From Thermoplasmata archaeon (GTDB taxonomy: Archaea > Thermoplasmatota > Thermoplasmata > GCA-020350865), in NCBI GenBank assembly GCA_020351895.1, contig CP070672.1, forward strand, positions 1,673,393 through 1,683,793: DNA of 10,401 nt, written 5' to 3'. Below are positions 1-5,906 of the stretch, in pieces. The notes below the pieces were generated by a model. It had not been told where the DNA came from and did no database searches. It worked only from the letters and a program-made list of their open reading frames with translations. Position 1 is the stretch's first letter, and every line of letters starts with the position of its first letter. Both the position numbers and the translations under genes were made by a program.

Positions 1-41
1 AGTAAATATATAATATCACATCTTGATTTTTAAATGAAAAG

Positions 42-106
42 GTAAAATTTATTTACTAAAGTATCTTACACGGTCTTGAGGTTGAAGGTATTACGAGAGT
101 GTATAA
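42..106 (+). promoter_or_regulatory. Probable promoter and leader of the GT2-GtrA gene
   Basis: This AT-rich stretch precedes the first gene. A TATA-like element (AATTTATTTA, about 47-56) lies some 55 bp before the ATG, which would give a transcription start near 76-80 and a leader of about 30 nt. A weak ribosome-binding candidate (GAGAG, 95-99) lies 7 nt before the ATG. Positions 1-41 hold only AT-rich sequence with no recognisable gene. Assignment rests on base composition and spacing alone. Confidence 0.3.
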
Positions 107-1285
107 ATGCTTTCCATCATAGTCCCGACATACAATGAAAAGGAAAATATCGCTAAACTTTTAGAAAGGATATTCAAGGTGTTGAGTGAGAACGAGATAG
201 AAGGGGAGGTAGTCATAGTAGATGACGATTCTCCAGATGGTACCGCAGAGATCGCAATGAACCTGAAGAGTAAATACACACTTCAAGTGATCGTAAGAAA
301 GGATGAACGGGGTTTGTCCTCTGCCGCCATCAGGGGCATGGAAAATGCCAAAGGCGATATTCTCTGCGTAATGGATGCAGATCTCAGCCATCCTCCTGAG
401 GTTATACCAAAGATGTTAGCGCATATAGAAAAAGGAGAGGCCGAGCTAGTTGTGGGTAGCAGACATGTCAAAGGTGGGGGGATTGAAAATTGGACCATGA
501 AAAGAAAGTTTGTGTCAAAAGTTGCCTCTCTCATAGCAAGGCCTGTCACAAAAGTTAAGGATCCGATGTCAGGTTTTTTCATGCTCAGAAAGGATGTAAT
601 AGAGGGGGTGGAGCTAAAACCCAAGGGATACAAAATAGGGCTTGAGATCATGGTAAAAGGTAACTATGATAACCTCATTGAAGTACCATTTGTATTTAAA
701 AACAGGGCTTATGGAGAAAGTAAACTCGGTGCCAAGGTTATAAAGAATTATCTATCACATGCCTTGAGGCTTTATTTCTACAAAAAAAGCCCTTTTTATC
801 AATTTCTAAAGTTCTGTATTGTTGGTGGTCTGGGAGTATTTGTCGATTTGGGAGTTTTCTCACTACTATATTGGAGTTATTTTCTACAATATGGTCAAAG
901 TGCCGGAACTATGTATGCTCAGACAATATCCTTTTCCGCAGCTGTAACATTCAATTTCATATTTAACAAGATATGGACATTTCAGGATAAGGAAAAAAGA
1001 AAGAGGAAAGTCACCCAGCAGTACCTCATGTTCTTTGCAGTATCTGTAAGCGCTTGGGTGATAAGGACCGGGATCATATATTTCATGATAAACTATCAAA
1101 ATATTTGGAAGTTCTATAGTATGCCTATCGCCACATGGCTGATATCCATTCTAGCCATAGAGCGCTTTGTTTTGCTTGTAGCCATATTAATAGTGATGGT
1201 ATGGAATTTCCTGGGAAGTAAGTACTTTGTGTTCAAAGGGAAGAAAGCTTCAATAAAACCAGCAATAGATCGACCCGAAGATTGA
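107..1285 (+). CDS. Dolichol-phosphate mannose synthase-like GT2 glycosyltransferase with C-terminal GtrA domain
   Basis: Predicted to transfer a sugar from a nucleotide sugar (GDP-mannose or UDP-glucose type) to a polyprenyl/dolichyl phosphate on the cytoplasmic membrane face, supplying lipid-linked sugar for glycosylation. Residues 1-225 are a GT-A fold family 2 domain: an SIIVPTYNE start, the acidic VDDDSPDG loop (D39-D41), the metal-binding DxD in MDADLSHPP (D90, D92), GSRHVKGGG (117-125), the DPMSGFF acceptor loop (152-158) and YGESKLG (202-208). Residues 231-376 form a four-helix GtrA-type domain with the typical NFIFNKIWTF and NFLGSKYFVF ends. The 392-residue length and domain order match archaeal synthases such as the Pyrococcus enzyme (family knowledge). 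The sugar cannot be read from sequence; glucosyl is as possible as mannosyl. The N-terminal methionine begins exactly at the conserved first strand, so the start is well supported. The gene is convergent with the next one, 55 bp apart. Confidence 0.9.
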   Translation: MLSIIVPTYNEKENIAKLLERIFKVLSENEIEGEVVIVDDDSPDGTAEIAMNLKSKYTLQVIVRKDERGLSSAAIRGMENAKGDILCVMDADLSHPPEVIPKMLAHIEKGEAELVVGSRHVKGGGIENWTMKRKFVSKVASLIARPVTKVKDPMSGFFMLRKDVIEGVELKPKGYKIGLEIMVKGNYDNLIEVPFVFKNRAYGESKLGAKVIKNYLSHALRLYFYKKSPFYQFLKFCIVGGLGVFVDLGVFSLLYWSYFLQYGQSAGTMYAQTISFSAAVTFNFIFNKIWTFQDKEKRKRKVTQQYLMFFAVSVSAWVIRTGIIYFMINYQNIWKFYSMPIATWLISILAIERFVLLVAILIVMVWNFLGSKYFVFKGKKASIKPAIDRPED

Positions 1286-1292
1286 TAATTAT

Positions 1293-1304
1293 TGGATTTT
1301 TTAT
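1293..1304 (+). terminator. T-rich putative terminator after the GT2-GtrA gene
   Basis: A run of six T (within GGATTTTTTATT) begins about 10 nt after the stop codon, in the short gap before the convergent gene. Archaeal RNA polymerase often terminates on U-rich tracts without a hairpin, so this is a reasonable but untested terminator. Confidence 0.4.
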
Positions 1305-1340
1305 TCGGACTTCGTATTCGATGAGATCGACCTTCCGCAT

Positions 1341-2138
1341 TCAGGGTGGAGGTGGTGGGTTGGGCAACTCATGGAATTGACTTACATCACCACCCAATTC
1401 ACCTGATTCTTCATCTGGTAATTCCTCATGAGGAATTTCCTTTCTCCCCTCAATCGGTAGTTCTTCGGATTCGATTGGTTCACCTTCTATTTCTTCCTCC
1501 GGTTTCCTTTTTTTCCATCCAACTAATCCGAGAACGATCTCAACCACTCCGATGATGAGGATCAGCCAAAACCAAATATCGGCATATAATGAAGGATAAA
1601 TCTGATACGATCGCGCTCCTTGCTCCCTATTAGGTGCATGATATTTGAGAACCTCCTGATCACTTGAGGCATTGTAATGCACAATTTCAAGGAAAACAAC
1701 CACAATATCCCCTTCATTATAATTACCAGAAATGTCATCCTTGAAGATAACTTTAAAATCATCATCCTCCGAGCCTGAACTCTCAAACCAAATTATAACG
1801 TAGGTTTTATTGTTGAATTCTTGGGTTTCCATCCTGGTTATTTCGTCCCTGATCGTTATAATATCACCTTTGTCATAATCAGTAAAGTCTCCATCAATTT
1901 CTTGAGTCGCAACATCCTCGGCATTCAAAGCGGGTCCAATAATACCTACATTATTCCAGAATCCTATTAAAAGAGACAGAGCAAAAATCAAGAGAAGGCA
2001 ACCGGTTATTATTCTACCTAAGTATTTCTTCCCTTTCCTGGAAAGAATGGCAGTAATAATCACTGAGATGATGAGTAATATGACCAATATAACGGCAAAT
2101 AGGATAACTCCAGTAAAAGCCACAATCGAATTGGCCAT
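1341..2138 (-). CDS. Three-pass membrane protein with OB-like ectodomain and acidic polyproline tail
   Basis: I do not recognise a named family. The 265-residue protein has hydrophobic segments at about 9-32, 43-62 and 185-207. Basic residues between the first two (SRKGKKYLGR) and after the third (KKRK) suggest the N-terminus and residues 63-184 are outside and the tail inside. The ectodomain is strand-rich, with a repeated 'GDI-hydrophobic' pattern (YDKGDIITI at 88-96, YNEGDIVVV at 140-148) that resembles OB-fold barrels; this is inference. The tail (210-265) is rich in Glu and Pro and ends in PNPPPPP, a stretch that would need aIF5A for translation and could bind a partner. A TATA-like AATAAATT (about 2167-2174) lies some 30 bp before the ATG, implying a leader of a few nt. 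Next upstream on the same strand is FBP aldolase/phosphatase, 100 bp away, so this gene may be transcribed separately. Function unknown. Confidence 0.8.
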   Translation of the reverse strand: MANSIVAFTGVILFAVILVILLIISVIITAILSRKGKKYLGRIITGCLLLIFALSLLIGFWNNVGIIGPALNAEDVATQEIDGDFTDYDKGDIITIRDEITRMETQEFNNKTYVIIWFESSGSEDDDFKVIFKDDISGNYNEGDIVVVFLEIVHYNASSDQEVLKYHAPNREQGARSYQIYPSLYADIWFWLILIIGVVEIVLGLVGWKKRKPEEEIEGEPIESEELPIEGRKEIPHEELPDEESGELGGDVSQFHELPNPPPPP

Positions 2139-2238
2139 TCTATCATCTTCATGATTTTACTGATCAATTTATTCTTCTTTCCAATGATTATGAATCTTGA
2201 ATGGACATTCTACAAATTATCAGATTTAGGACAAGGCT

Positions 2239-3354
2239 CTAATCCACCTTTTCGAACCTGTCCTTCAATTTTTTCATGACATTAGGTAAAGTGGTGTACT
2301 CCATGTCGGCAAGAGGTAATCTATGTGGCTCGAATGGCCCATGTCTTCGCATGTACTCGGCAACCCTCTGTGCCTTCTCCCTGGTGTAATCGAAAGCTGG
2401 ATCATCAAATAGATCAACCGGTCCTACGAGTTTCCCTTCGGATACCTGGAACCCCAGACCCACAACTCGCGGAGGTCCGTCAAACCTCGTACAGGTGGCG
2501 TTCTTTACACTAACGGGCATTATTGGACCATTGTGCGAGCCCCTCATCCAACCCGATACAAGGTGTGGGAATGCAAAGGGCTCAAGTACCTCACCAAGAG
2601 CCGGTAAACCCGATTGAGACCTCACACAAGCAACGGGATCATCCTTTCCAACATACTCACCTGCGATTTTATAGAGCTTCTCGGTGGAGATTACGGCCAC
2701 GGGTTCATTTGCAGGAAGTTTTCCGCCCTCTTTAGGGAAGACCCTTTTAATAACATAACGACCCTTGGCACCGATTAATGCGAGGATATCGTACATCTCT
2801 TCGGGTGAGGACATCATGACCCTTTTACTTTCCATTATATCCCAGATTTCAAAGATAAACCCGGGATGACAGTTTGGATCGATTATCAGTCCTGCAGTAT
2901 TGAAGGGATCGGCAAACATTTTGAAGATGGGAAGGTTAAAGGCTCCGGGTTCGGTTTTATCCATCAAAAAGGCCACAATAGGCTCGCCTTTTCTTTCAGT
3001 GAATGTCAACTCTGCAATGCCAGGACCCATACCCCTTACATTTCCGGAAAAGGCATCAGAAAGCATATCCTGACCTGCACCATATAGTTTCAATGCTTTT
3101 GCTTCATTCGTTGCGGCCGTAAACACATTCCAAGCGGCCTCATGGACATATTTGTTGTTATCACCCTTGTCATGGCTCATAATCAGTTCCAAATCGTCAC
3201 CACAATGTGTCACATGAAAGTCCTTGATTGTTGCTTTTTCTTTGGCACTTGACAACATTTCTCTCGCGAGTTCCATCAGTCTAGGATGCACGGTTGCGTG
3301 ACCAGGCCAGCCTCCTACATCTGCTTTAATGATACTTATCGTCACTTTTGACAT
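2239..3354 (-). CDS. fbp: Fructose-1,6-bisphosphate aldolase/phosphatase (class V, archaeal)
   Basis: A bifunctional cytoplasmic gluconeogenic enzyme that condenses dihydroxyacetone phosphate and glyceraldehyde 3-phosphate, then dephosphorylates the product to fructose 6-phosphate, using Mg2+. The 371-residue protein shows the family hallmarks: IKADVGGWPGH near the N-terminus (metal ligands D12, H19), GDDLELIMSH (D53, D54), SGNVRGMGPG (103-111), DKTEPGAFNLP (132-142), ADPFNTAGLIIDP, GWMRGSHNGP and TRFDGPPR. The Schiff-base lysine and its tyrosine appear as YVGK (Y234, K237), and the late catalytic tyrosine is Y353 in MEYTTLP. These sit at a constant offset of +5 from Y229/K232/Y348 as I recall them for the Sulfolobus tokodaii enzyme. 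The start at 3354 (MSKVTISIIK) matches family N-termini; the frame stays open upstream to 3438, but those 28 residues look non-coding and contain the predicted promoter. GGGGAT (about 3358-3363) could serve as ribosome-binding site. Confidence 0.96.
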   Translation of the reverse strand: MSKVTISIIKADVGGWPGHATVHPRLMELAREMLSSAKEKATIKDFHVTHCGDDLELIMSHDKGDNNKYVHEAAWNVFTAATNEAKALKLYGAGQDMLSDAFSGNVRGMGPGIAELTFTERKGEPIVAFLMDKTEPGAFNLPIFKMFADPFNTAGLIIDPNCHPGFIFEIWDIMESKRVMMSSPEEMYDILALIGAKGRYVIKRVFPKEGGKLPANEPVAVISTEKLYKIAGEYVGKDDPVACVRSQSGLPALGEVLEPFAFPHLVSGWMRGSHNGPIMPVSVKNATCTRFDGPPRVVGLGFQVSEGKLVGPVDLFDDPAFDYTREKAQRVAEYMRRHGPFEPHRLPLADMEYTTLPNVMKKLKDRFEKVD

Positions 3355-3384
3355 ATCAATCCCCAAAATCCCAAATGGCATCTT

Positions 3385-3396
3385 GGTTTTAAAAGG
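3385..3396 (-). promoter_or_regulatory. Candidate TATA box for FBP aldolase/phosphatase
   Basis: Read on the minus strand this is CCTTTTAAAACC, centred about 36 bp before the ATG at 3354. At the usual archaeal spacing of about 25 bp this predicts transcription from about 3364 with a leader near 10 nt. It falls inside the open-frame extension upstream of 3354, which argues against that extension being translated. Confidence 0.4.
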
Positions 3397-3443
3397 TTGT
3401 TGGTGGCATATTTTATGGAGTTTAAAACGGAGTTTCACAGAAA

Positions 3444-3453
3444 GATATATAAT
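3444..3453 (+). promoter_or_regulatory. Candidate TATA box for the helical-protein gene
   Basis: GATATATAAT, preceded by the purine-rich AGAAA that could act as a BRE, is the best TATA match in the divergent region. Transcription would begin near 3475. It lies about 50 bp from the opposing FBP aldolase/phosphatase box, so the two promoters share roughly 150 bp. Confidence 0.45.
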
Positions 3454-3499
3454 CTGCTATACCATTTTGACCTATAATTGGCAGTATGGGGGAATAAAT

Positions 3500-3916
3500 C
3501 TGTCTGAATTAATAGGAAGTATAGAGAAGAGATTGATTAACACAAGAGAGAAGATTAGAGGCGTAAGAAGAGAGATAACCGGCGGTGTGGTTGAGGACAA
3601 GATCAAAGAGCTTGGTAAAAGGACCTATGATGAATTGGACAGGGACTTGGATGGACTTCAAAAGGTTGTTGCAGAAGGACGGTCAAAGGCAAAGGAATCG
3701 AGTCGAAAATTGTATAATGATTTAGAAACTGATATAAGTGCTGCAAGAACCAAGCTCAGGGAAAAGAGATTGGAAATCACAGGTGGAGTGGGAGAAGAAA
3801 AGGCAAAGGAGGCCGCGCATATTATCAAGGAGAAGAGCGAATTAGCATTAAAGGAAATAGAAGAAGACATCTCGAAAATAACCAATAAATTGAGGGAAAC
3901 CCTTAAGGAGGAATAA
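3500..3916 (+). CDS. Charged helical (coiled-coil/LEA-like) protein with internal duplication and no ATG start
   Basis: Not a family I can name. From the CTG at 3500 the product is 138 residues, dominated by Lys, Glu, Arg, Asp, Leu and Ile, with no Met, Cys, Trp, Phe or Pro, as expected of a continuous amphipathic helix. It contains two related halves: REITGGVVEDKIKEL (24-38) and LEITGGVGEEKAKEA (91-105), about 67 residues apart, each followed by a charged helix. No ATG lies in frame after the likely transcription start. CTG 3500 is chosen because GGGGGA (3488-3493) ends 6 nt before it. Alternatives are TTG 3467, TTG 3533, or the out-of-frame ATG at 3486, which would join the frame if the G run held one more base. 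The frame also stays open back to 3329, but that part is antisense to the neighbouring gene's 5' end and reads as non-coding. A structural, stress or membrane-associated role is only a guess. Confidence 0.65.
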   Translation: MSELIGSIEKRLINTREKIRGVRREITGGVVEDKIKELGKRTYDELDRDLDGLQKVVAEGRSKAKESSRKLYNDLETDISAARTKLREKRLEITGGVGEEKAKEAAHIIKEKSELALKEIEEDISKITNKLRETLKEE

Positions 3917-3943
3917 AGGGGGAATTTGGGATATTCTCCCCTT
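3916..3943 (+). terminator. Stem-loop directly after the helical-protein gene
   Basis: AAGGGGGAAT (3916-3925) pairs with ATTCTCCCCTT (3933-3943), giving a 10-bp stem with one bulged T and a 7-nt loop. It starts at the last base of the stop codon and an AT-rich tract with several T runs follows, so it may be a terminator or 3'-end stabilising hairpin. The pairing is seen directly; the role is inferred. Confidence 0.4.
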
Positions 3944-3960
3944 GAACTCAAGTGCTATAT

Positions 3961-4020
3961 TTTATAATATCTTATAATACGAATAGTATTTAATTCCGTG
4001 TAGCAATTAGCGTAAGAAGG
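3961..4020 (+). promoter_or_regulatory. Promoter region of the CDP-alcohol phosphatidyltransferase gene
   Basis: Two identical TTATAAT elements start 10 bp apart (3962-3968 and 3972-3978), and another TATA-like TATTTAAT lies at 3987-3994. AAGAAGG (4014-4020), 7 nt before the ATG, is a plausible ribosome-binding site, which implies a leader rather than leaderless translation. Which box is used cannot be decided from sequence. Confidence 0.4.
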
Positions 4021-4027
4021 TTAACTC

Positions 4028-4648
4028 ATGGTTTTAAACAGTTATCGAGCCTCTGCAGACCCCTATCTCTTGCCTTTGGCGAAGAGGATGAGGAATGTTG
4101 AACCTAATACCCTTACTTGGCTCGCCTTCATTTTTGCGGTCCTGGCCGGGTTATTCTTCTATTTGGGCCGTGTTTGGTTGTTATTGCTGGCAGCCCTATG
4201 TATATTCTTGAATGCCATTTTCGATGCTTTGGACGGTAAAATCGCGAAGATAACGGGTAAAGCCTCCAAAAGAGGAGATTTTCTCGATCACGTCCTTGAC
4301 AGATACGCGGATGTGTTCATTATTGGGGGCATAATGCTCAGTGTCCATTGTGATTGGATCATTGGTTTGCTAGCATTACTTGGAGTGATATTTGCTAGTT
4401 ACATGGGCACTCAGGCTCAGGCCCTGGGATGCGGAAGGGACTATAGTGGGATATTAGGAAGGGCGGACCGCCTCGTGATATTAACCATCGTACCCCTGAT
4501 CCAGTTTCTTGCCTATTTGGATTTGAACGGCAGAATATGGATATTTACTCCCATGGAATACGCCATGATCTGGTTCGCTTTTGCTGGTCATTTTACAGCC
4601 ATACAACGAGGAATAAGGACCTGGGAAAGGTTGGACAGGGCTCGTTAA
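4028..4648 (+). CDS. CDP-alcohol phosphatidyltransferase, probably archaetidylinositol-phosphate synthase-like
   Basis: An integral membrane enzyme that displaces CMP from a CDP-activated alcohol (in archaea usually CDP-archaeol) with a polar alcohol or alcohol phosphate, forming a phospholipid head group. The 206-residue length and about six hydrophobic segments fit the family. The signature reads D66-x2-D69-G70-x2-A73-K74-x8-G83-x3-D87-x3-D91: all four metal-binding aspartates and both glycines are present, but the usual Arg after Ala is Lys. The N-terminus (LNSYRASADPYLLPLAKR) and the GILGRADR loop (141-148) resemble archaeal inositol-phosphate-type members, so that substrate is favoured; glycerol phosphate or serine cannot be excluded. 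ATG 4028 has a good ribosome-binding site. The stop overlaps the stop of the convergent PHP gene by 4 nt. Confidence 0.88.
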   Translation: MVLNSYRASADPYLLPLAKRMRNVEPNTLTWLAFIFAVLAGLFFYLGRVWLLLLAALCIFLNAIFDALDGKIAKITGKASKRGDFLDHVLDRYADVFIIGGIMLSVHCDWIIGLLALLGVIFASYMGTQAQALGCGRDYSGILGRADRLVILTIVPLIQFLAYLDLNGRIWIFTPMEYAMIWFAFAGHFTAIQRGIRTWERLDRAR

Positions 4649-5343
4649 AATATCTTGGTTATCAAGTTATTTTCAAGTCCATATCTACTAACAAAATCCA
4701 CTGCATCCCCGATATTTCCAACATTTTTAATGTTCATATGGGTATCCGTACCAATCGAAATGAGCACGCTACTATCTCTTAAAATGGCAAAGAATCCCTC
4801 CGCAAAGTGATAATATGGTGTATTGAGTTTTGAGTTCCTCAGGCTTGGGCATAGCTCAATGAATATTTTGTTTGCCTCCAGAACAGATATCAGCTCATCA
4901 TATTTTGCATGTGAGAAATTCTTACCTATATCATTATGAGCCAGGCCCACAGGGCATTTGATGTCCTCTCTGATTCTCAGAAGCTCCCATAAGGGCATTC
5001 CATTCCAGATATCATTTTGTACGTATTCAAATAGTACAAAGTCAAGGTTATTGAGATCATCATATTGAATCTTTGAAAAATCTGTTCGTTTTTTGCACGA
5101 GTCGATTTCAACTCCGTATAAAGCAGTGATGTCATCGTGAAATTCCTCGGCTAATGCCTTGATTTCCTGTGTGTAGTTCGAAAGTCCATCAAAAGGTATT
5201 GAGTCCACCTTATCGGTCAGATAATGGTCAGTTATCGCGATATGTGTGAGGCCATACTCAATGCCAGCCTCGATTATTTTTCGTGGTGAATGCCTTCCAT
5301 CTGAAAATGTCGTATGGTTGTGGAGGTTCATCATTTCAATCAT
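4645..5343 (-). CDS. PHP-domain metal-dependent phosphoesterase
   Basis: Member of the polymerase-and-histidinol-phosphatase superfamily, which hydrolyses phosphoesters at a two- or three-metal centre. Visible ligands in order: H8 and H10 in LHNHTTFSDG, D15, H40 in ITDH, E79 in YGVEID, H136 in LAHND, and D200 and H202 in GTDTH. The full metal set is present, so activity is likely. The 232-residue length fits stand-alone phosphatases of histidinol-phosphatase or nucleoside-bisphosphate-phosphatase type; no histidine-biosynthesis genes are nearby and the substrate is open. The start is uncertain: M1 (5343) lies just after GGAGA, too close for a Shine-Dalgarno, whereas M4 (5334) lies 10 nt after GGAG. 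A TATA-like box about 28 bp before M1 would instead suit a leaderless message starting at M1. It is divergent from the acylphosphatase gene. Confidence 0.88.
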   Translation of the reverse strand: MIEMMNLHNHTTFSDGRHSPRKIIEAGIEYGLTHIAITDHYLTDKVDSIPFDGLSNYTQEIKALAEEFHDDITALYGVEIDSCKKRTDFSKIQYDDLNNLDFVLFEYVQNDIWNGMPLWELLRIREDIKCPVGLAHNDIGKNFSHAKYDELISVLEANKIFIELCPSLRNSKLNTPYYHFAEGFFAILRDSSVLISIGTDTHMNIKNVGNIGDAVDFVSRYGLENNLITKIF

Positions 5344-5365
5344 TCTCCAACCAGTATAGCAATAG

Positions 5366-5376
5366 ATGTTTATAGG
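5366..5376 (-). promoter_or_regulatory. Candidate TATA box for the PHP gene
   Basis: On the minus strand this reads CCTATAAACAT, centred about 28 bp before the ATG at 5343. That spacing would put the transcription start at or within a few nt of the start codon, consistent with a leaderless or near-leaderless message. Confidence 0.4.
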
Positions 5377-5443
5377 ATTTTGTTATGATCATCTATCCCG
5401 CTTATTTGTGCTAGGTCATTATTCCCTTGCATTATATTACATG

Positions 5444-5469
5444 GATTTTTATGATAATACATAAAAATC
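5444..5469. promoter_or_regulatory. Perfect 10-bp inverted repeat over the acylphosphatase promoter
   Basis: GATTTTTATG (5444-5453) and CATAAAAATC (5460-5469) are exact reverse complements separated by ATAATA. The right arm, ATAAAAAT, is the best-placed TATA-like element for the gene starting at 5494 (centre about 29 bp upstream). A dimeric repressor binding here would block TBP. The symmetry is directly visible; operator function is inferred. The rest of the 150-bp divergent gap (5344-5493) holds the PHP promoter and no further recognisable element. Confidence 0.5.
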
Positions 5470-5493
5470 TTTAAGGTTTTTCCGGGATATACC

Positions 5494-5775
5494 ATGAGTA
5501 TGAGGGTTAGAGCAAAGGTTAACTTTAAAGGACGGGTGCAGGGAGTGTTCTTTCGGGCCAATATGAGGAAAGCTGCGGAGCGCCATGGGATATTCGGTTG
5601 GGTCATGAATATACCTGATGGGAGCGTTTCAGCGGTTTTTGAAGGTGAGAAGGAGAAGGTCAAGAAAGTGATACAGTGGTGTAAGACAGAGCAACCGCAT
5701 GCTTTGGTTGAGAGCGTGGATGTGAGGTGGGAGGAATATAAAGGAGAATTCAGAAGGTTTGCCATCAGGTATTAG
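5494..5775 (+). CDS. acyP: Acylphosphatase
   Basis: Small cytoplasmic enzyme that hydrolyses carboxyl-phosphate bonds of acyl phosphates. The 93-residue length is standard. The signature GRVQGVFFR (13-21) supplies the phosphate-binding loop and catalytic Arg21, and GWVMNIPDGSV (35-45) supplies catalytic Asn39. The later FEGEKEKV and W-C-x6-A region fits the family's second helix and last strands. ATG 5494 gives the expected short N-terminal strand; an in-frame ATG two codons later is possible. The leader is predicted to be only a few nt, because the TATA-like element ends about 25 bp before the ATG. It stands alone on the plus strand, divergent from the PHP gene and 131 bp before the GNAT gene. 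The cellular substrate is unknown, as for most acylphosphatases. Confidence 0.95.
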   Translation: MSMRVRAKVNFKGRVQGVFFRANMRKAAERHGIFGWVMNIPDGSVSAVFEGEKEKVKKVIQWCKTEQPHALVESVDVRWEEYKGEFRRFAIRY

Positions 5776-5877
5776 GCTATCAATTAATGAGAAGATGGCT
5801 GGGAGAGGACAGAACACGAAAAAATGGAGAAATTATGCAAATCGGCCTCCTAACCCGTTATTATTCCATAGAAAAAA

Positions 5878-5888
5878 ACATATAGGAT
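5878..5888 (+). promoter_or_regulatory. Candidate TATA box for the GNAT gene
   Basis: ACATATAGGAT is centred about 25 bp before the ATG at 5907, a spacing that would place transcription at or next to the start codon. GAAGG (5901-5905) directly abuts the ATG and is too close to be a normal ribosome-binding site. The remaining sequence between 5776 and 5877 shows no gene or clear structure. Confidence 0.35.
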
Positions 5889-5906
5889 TTCTAAAATGTT
5901 GAAGGC

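Noticed and set aside
42..56. GTAAA-ATTTA-TTTAC inverted repeat upstream of the first gene
   Set aside because: Five-base arms in AT-rich DNA are expected by chance.
2325..3087. Plus-strand frames antisense to FBP aldolase/phosphatase
   Set aside because: The minus-strand gene is strongly conserved with its catalytic residues; the antisense frames resemble nothing known.
3355..3438. N-terminal extension of FBP aldolase/phosphatase by 28 residues
   Set aside because: Family members begin at the equivalent of MSKVTISIIK; the extension covers the likely TATA box and shows no family similarity.
3329..3499. Upstream part of the helical-protein frame starting at ATG 3329
   Set aside because: It overlaps the 5' coding end and promoter of the opposite gene, has a different composition (Trp, Cys, Phe, Pro rich) and lies before the predicted transcription start.
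3976..3990. AATAC-GAATA-GTATT inverted repeat before the CDP-alcohol transferase gene
   Set aside because: Arms of five bases, AT-rich, with no extension on either side.
5370..5765. 131-codon minus-strand frame opposite acylphosphatase
   Set aside because: Acylphosphatase on the plus strand has all family motifs; the antisense frame runs through the promoter palindrome and has no recognisable features.
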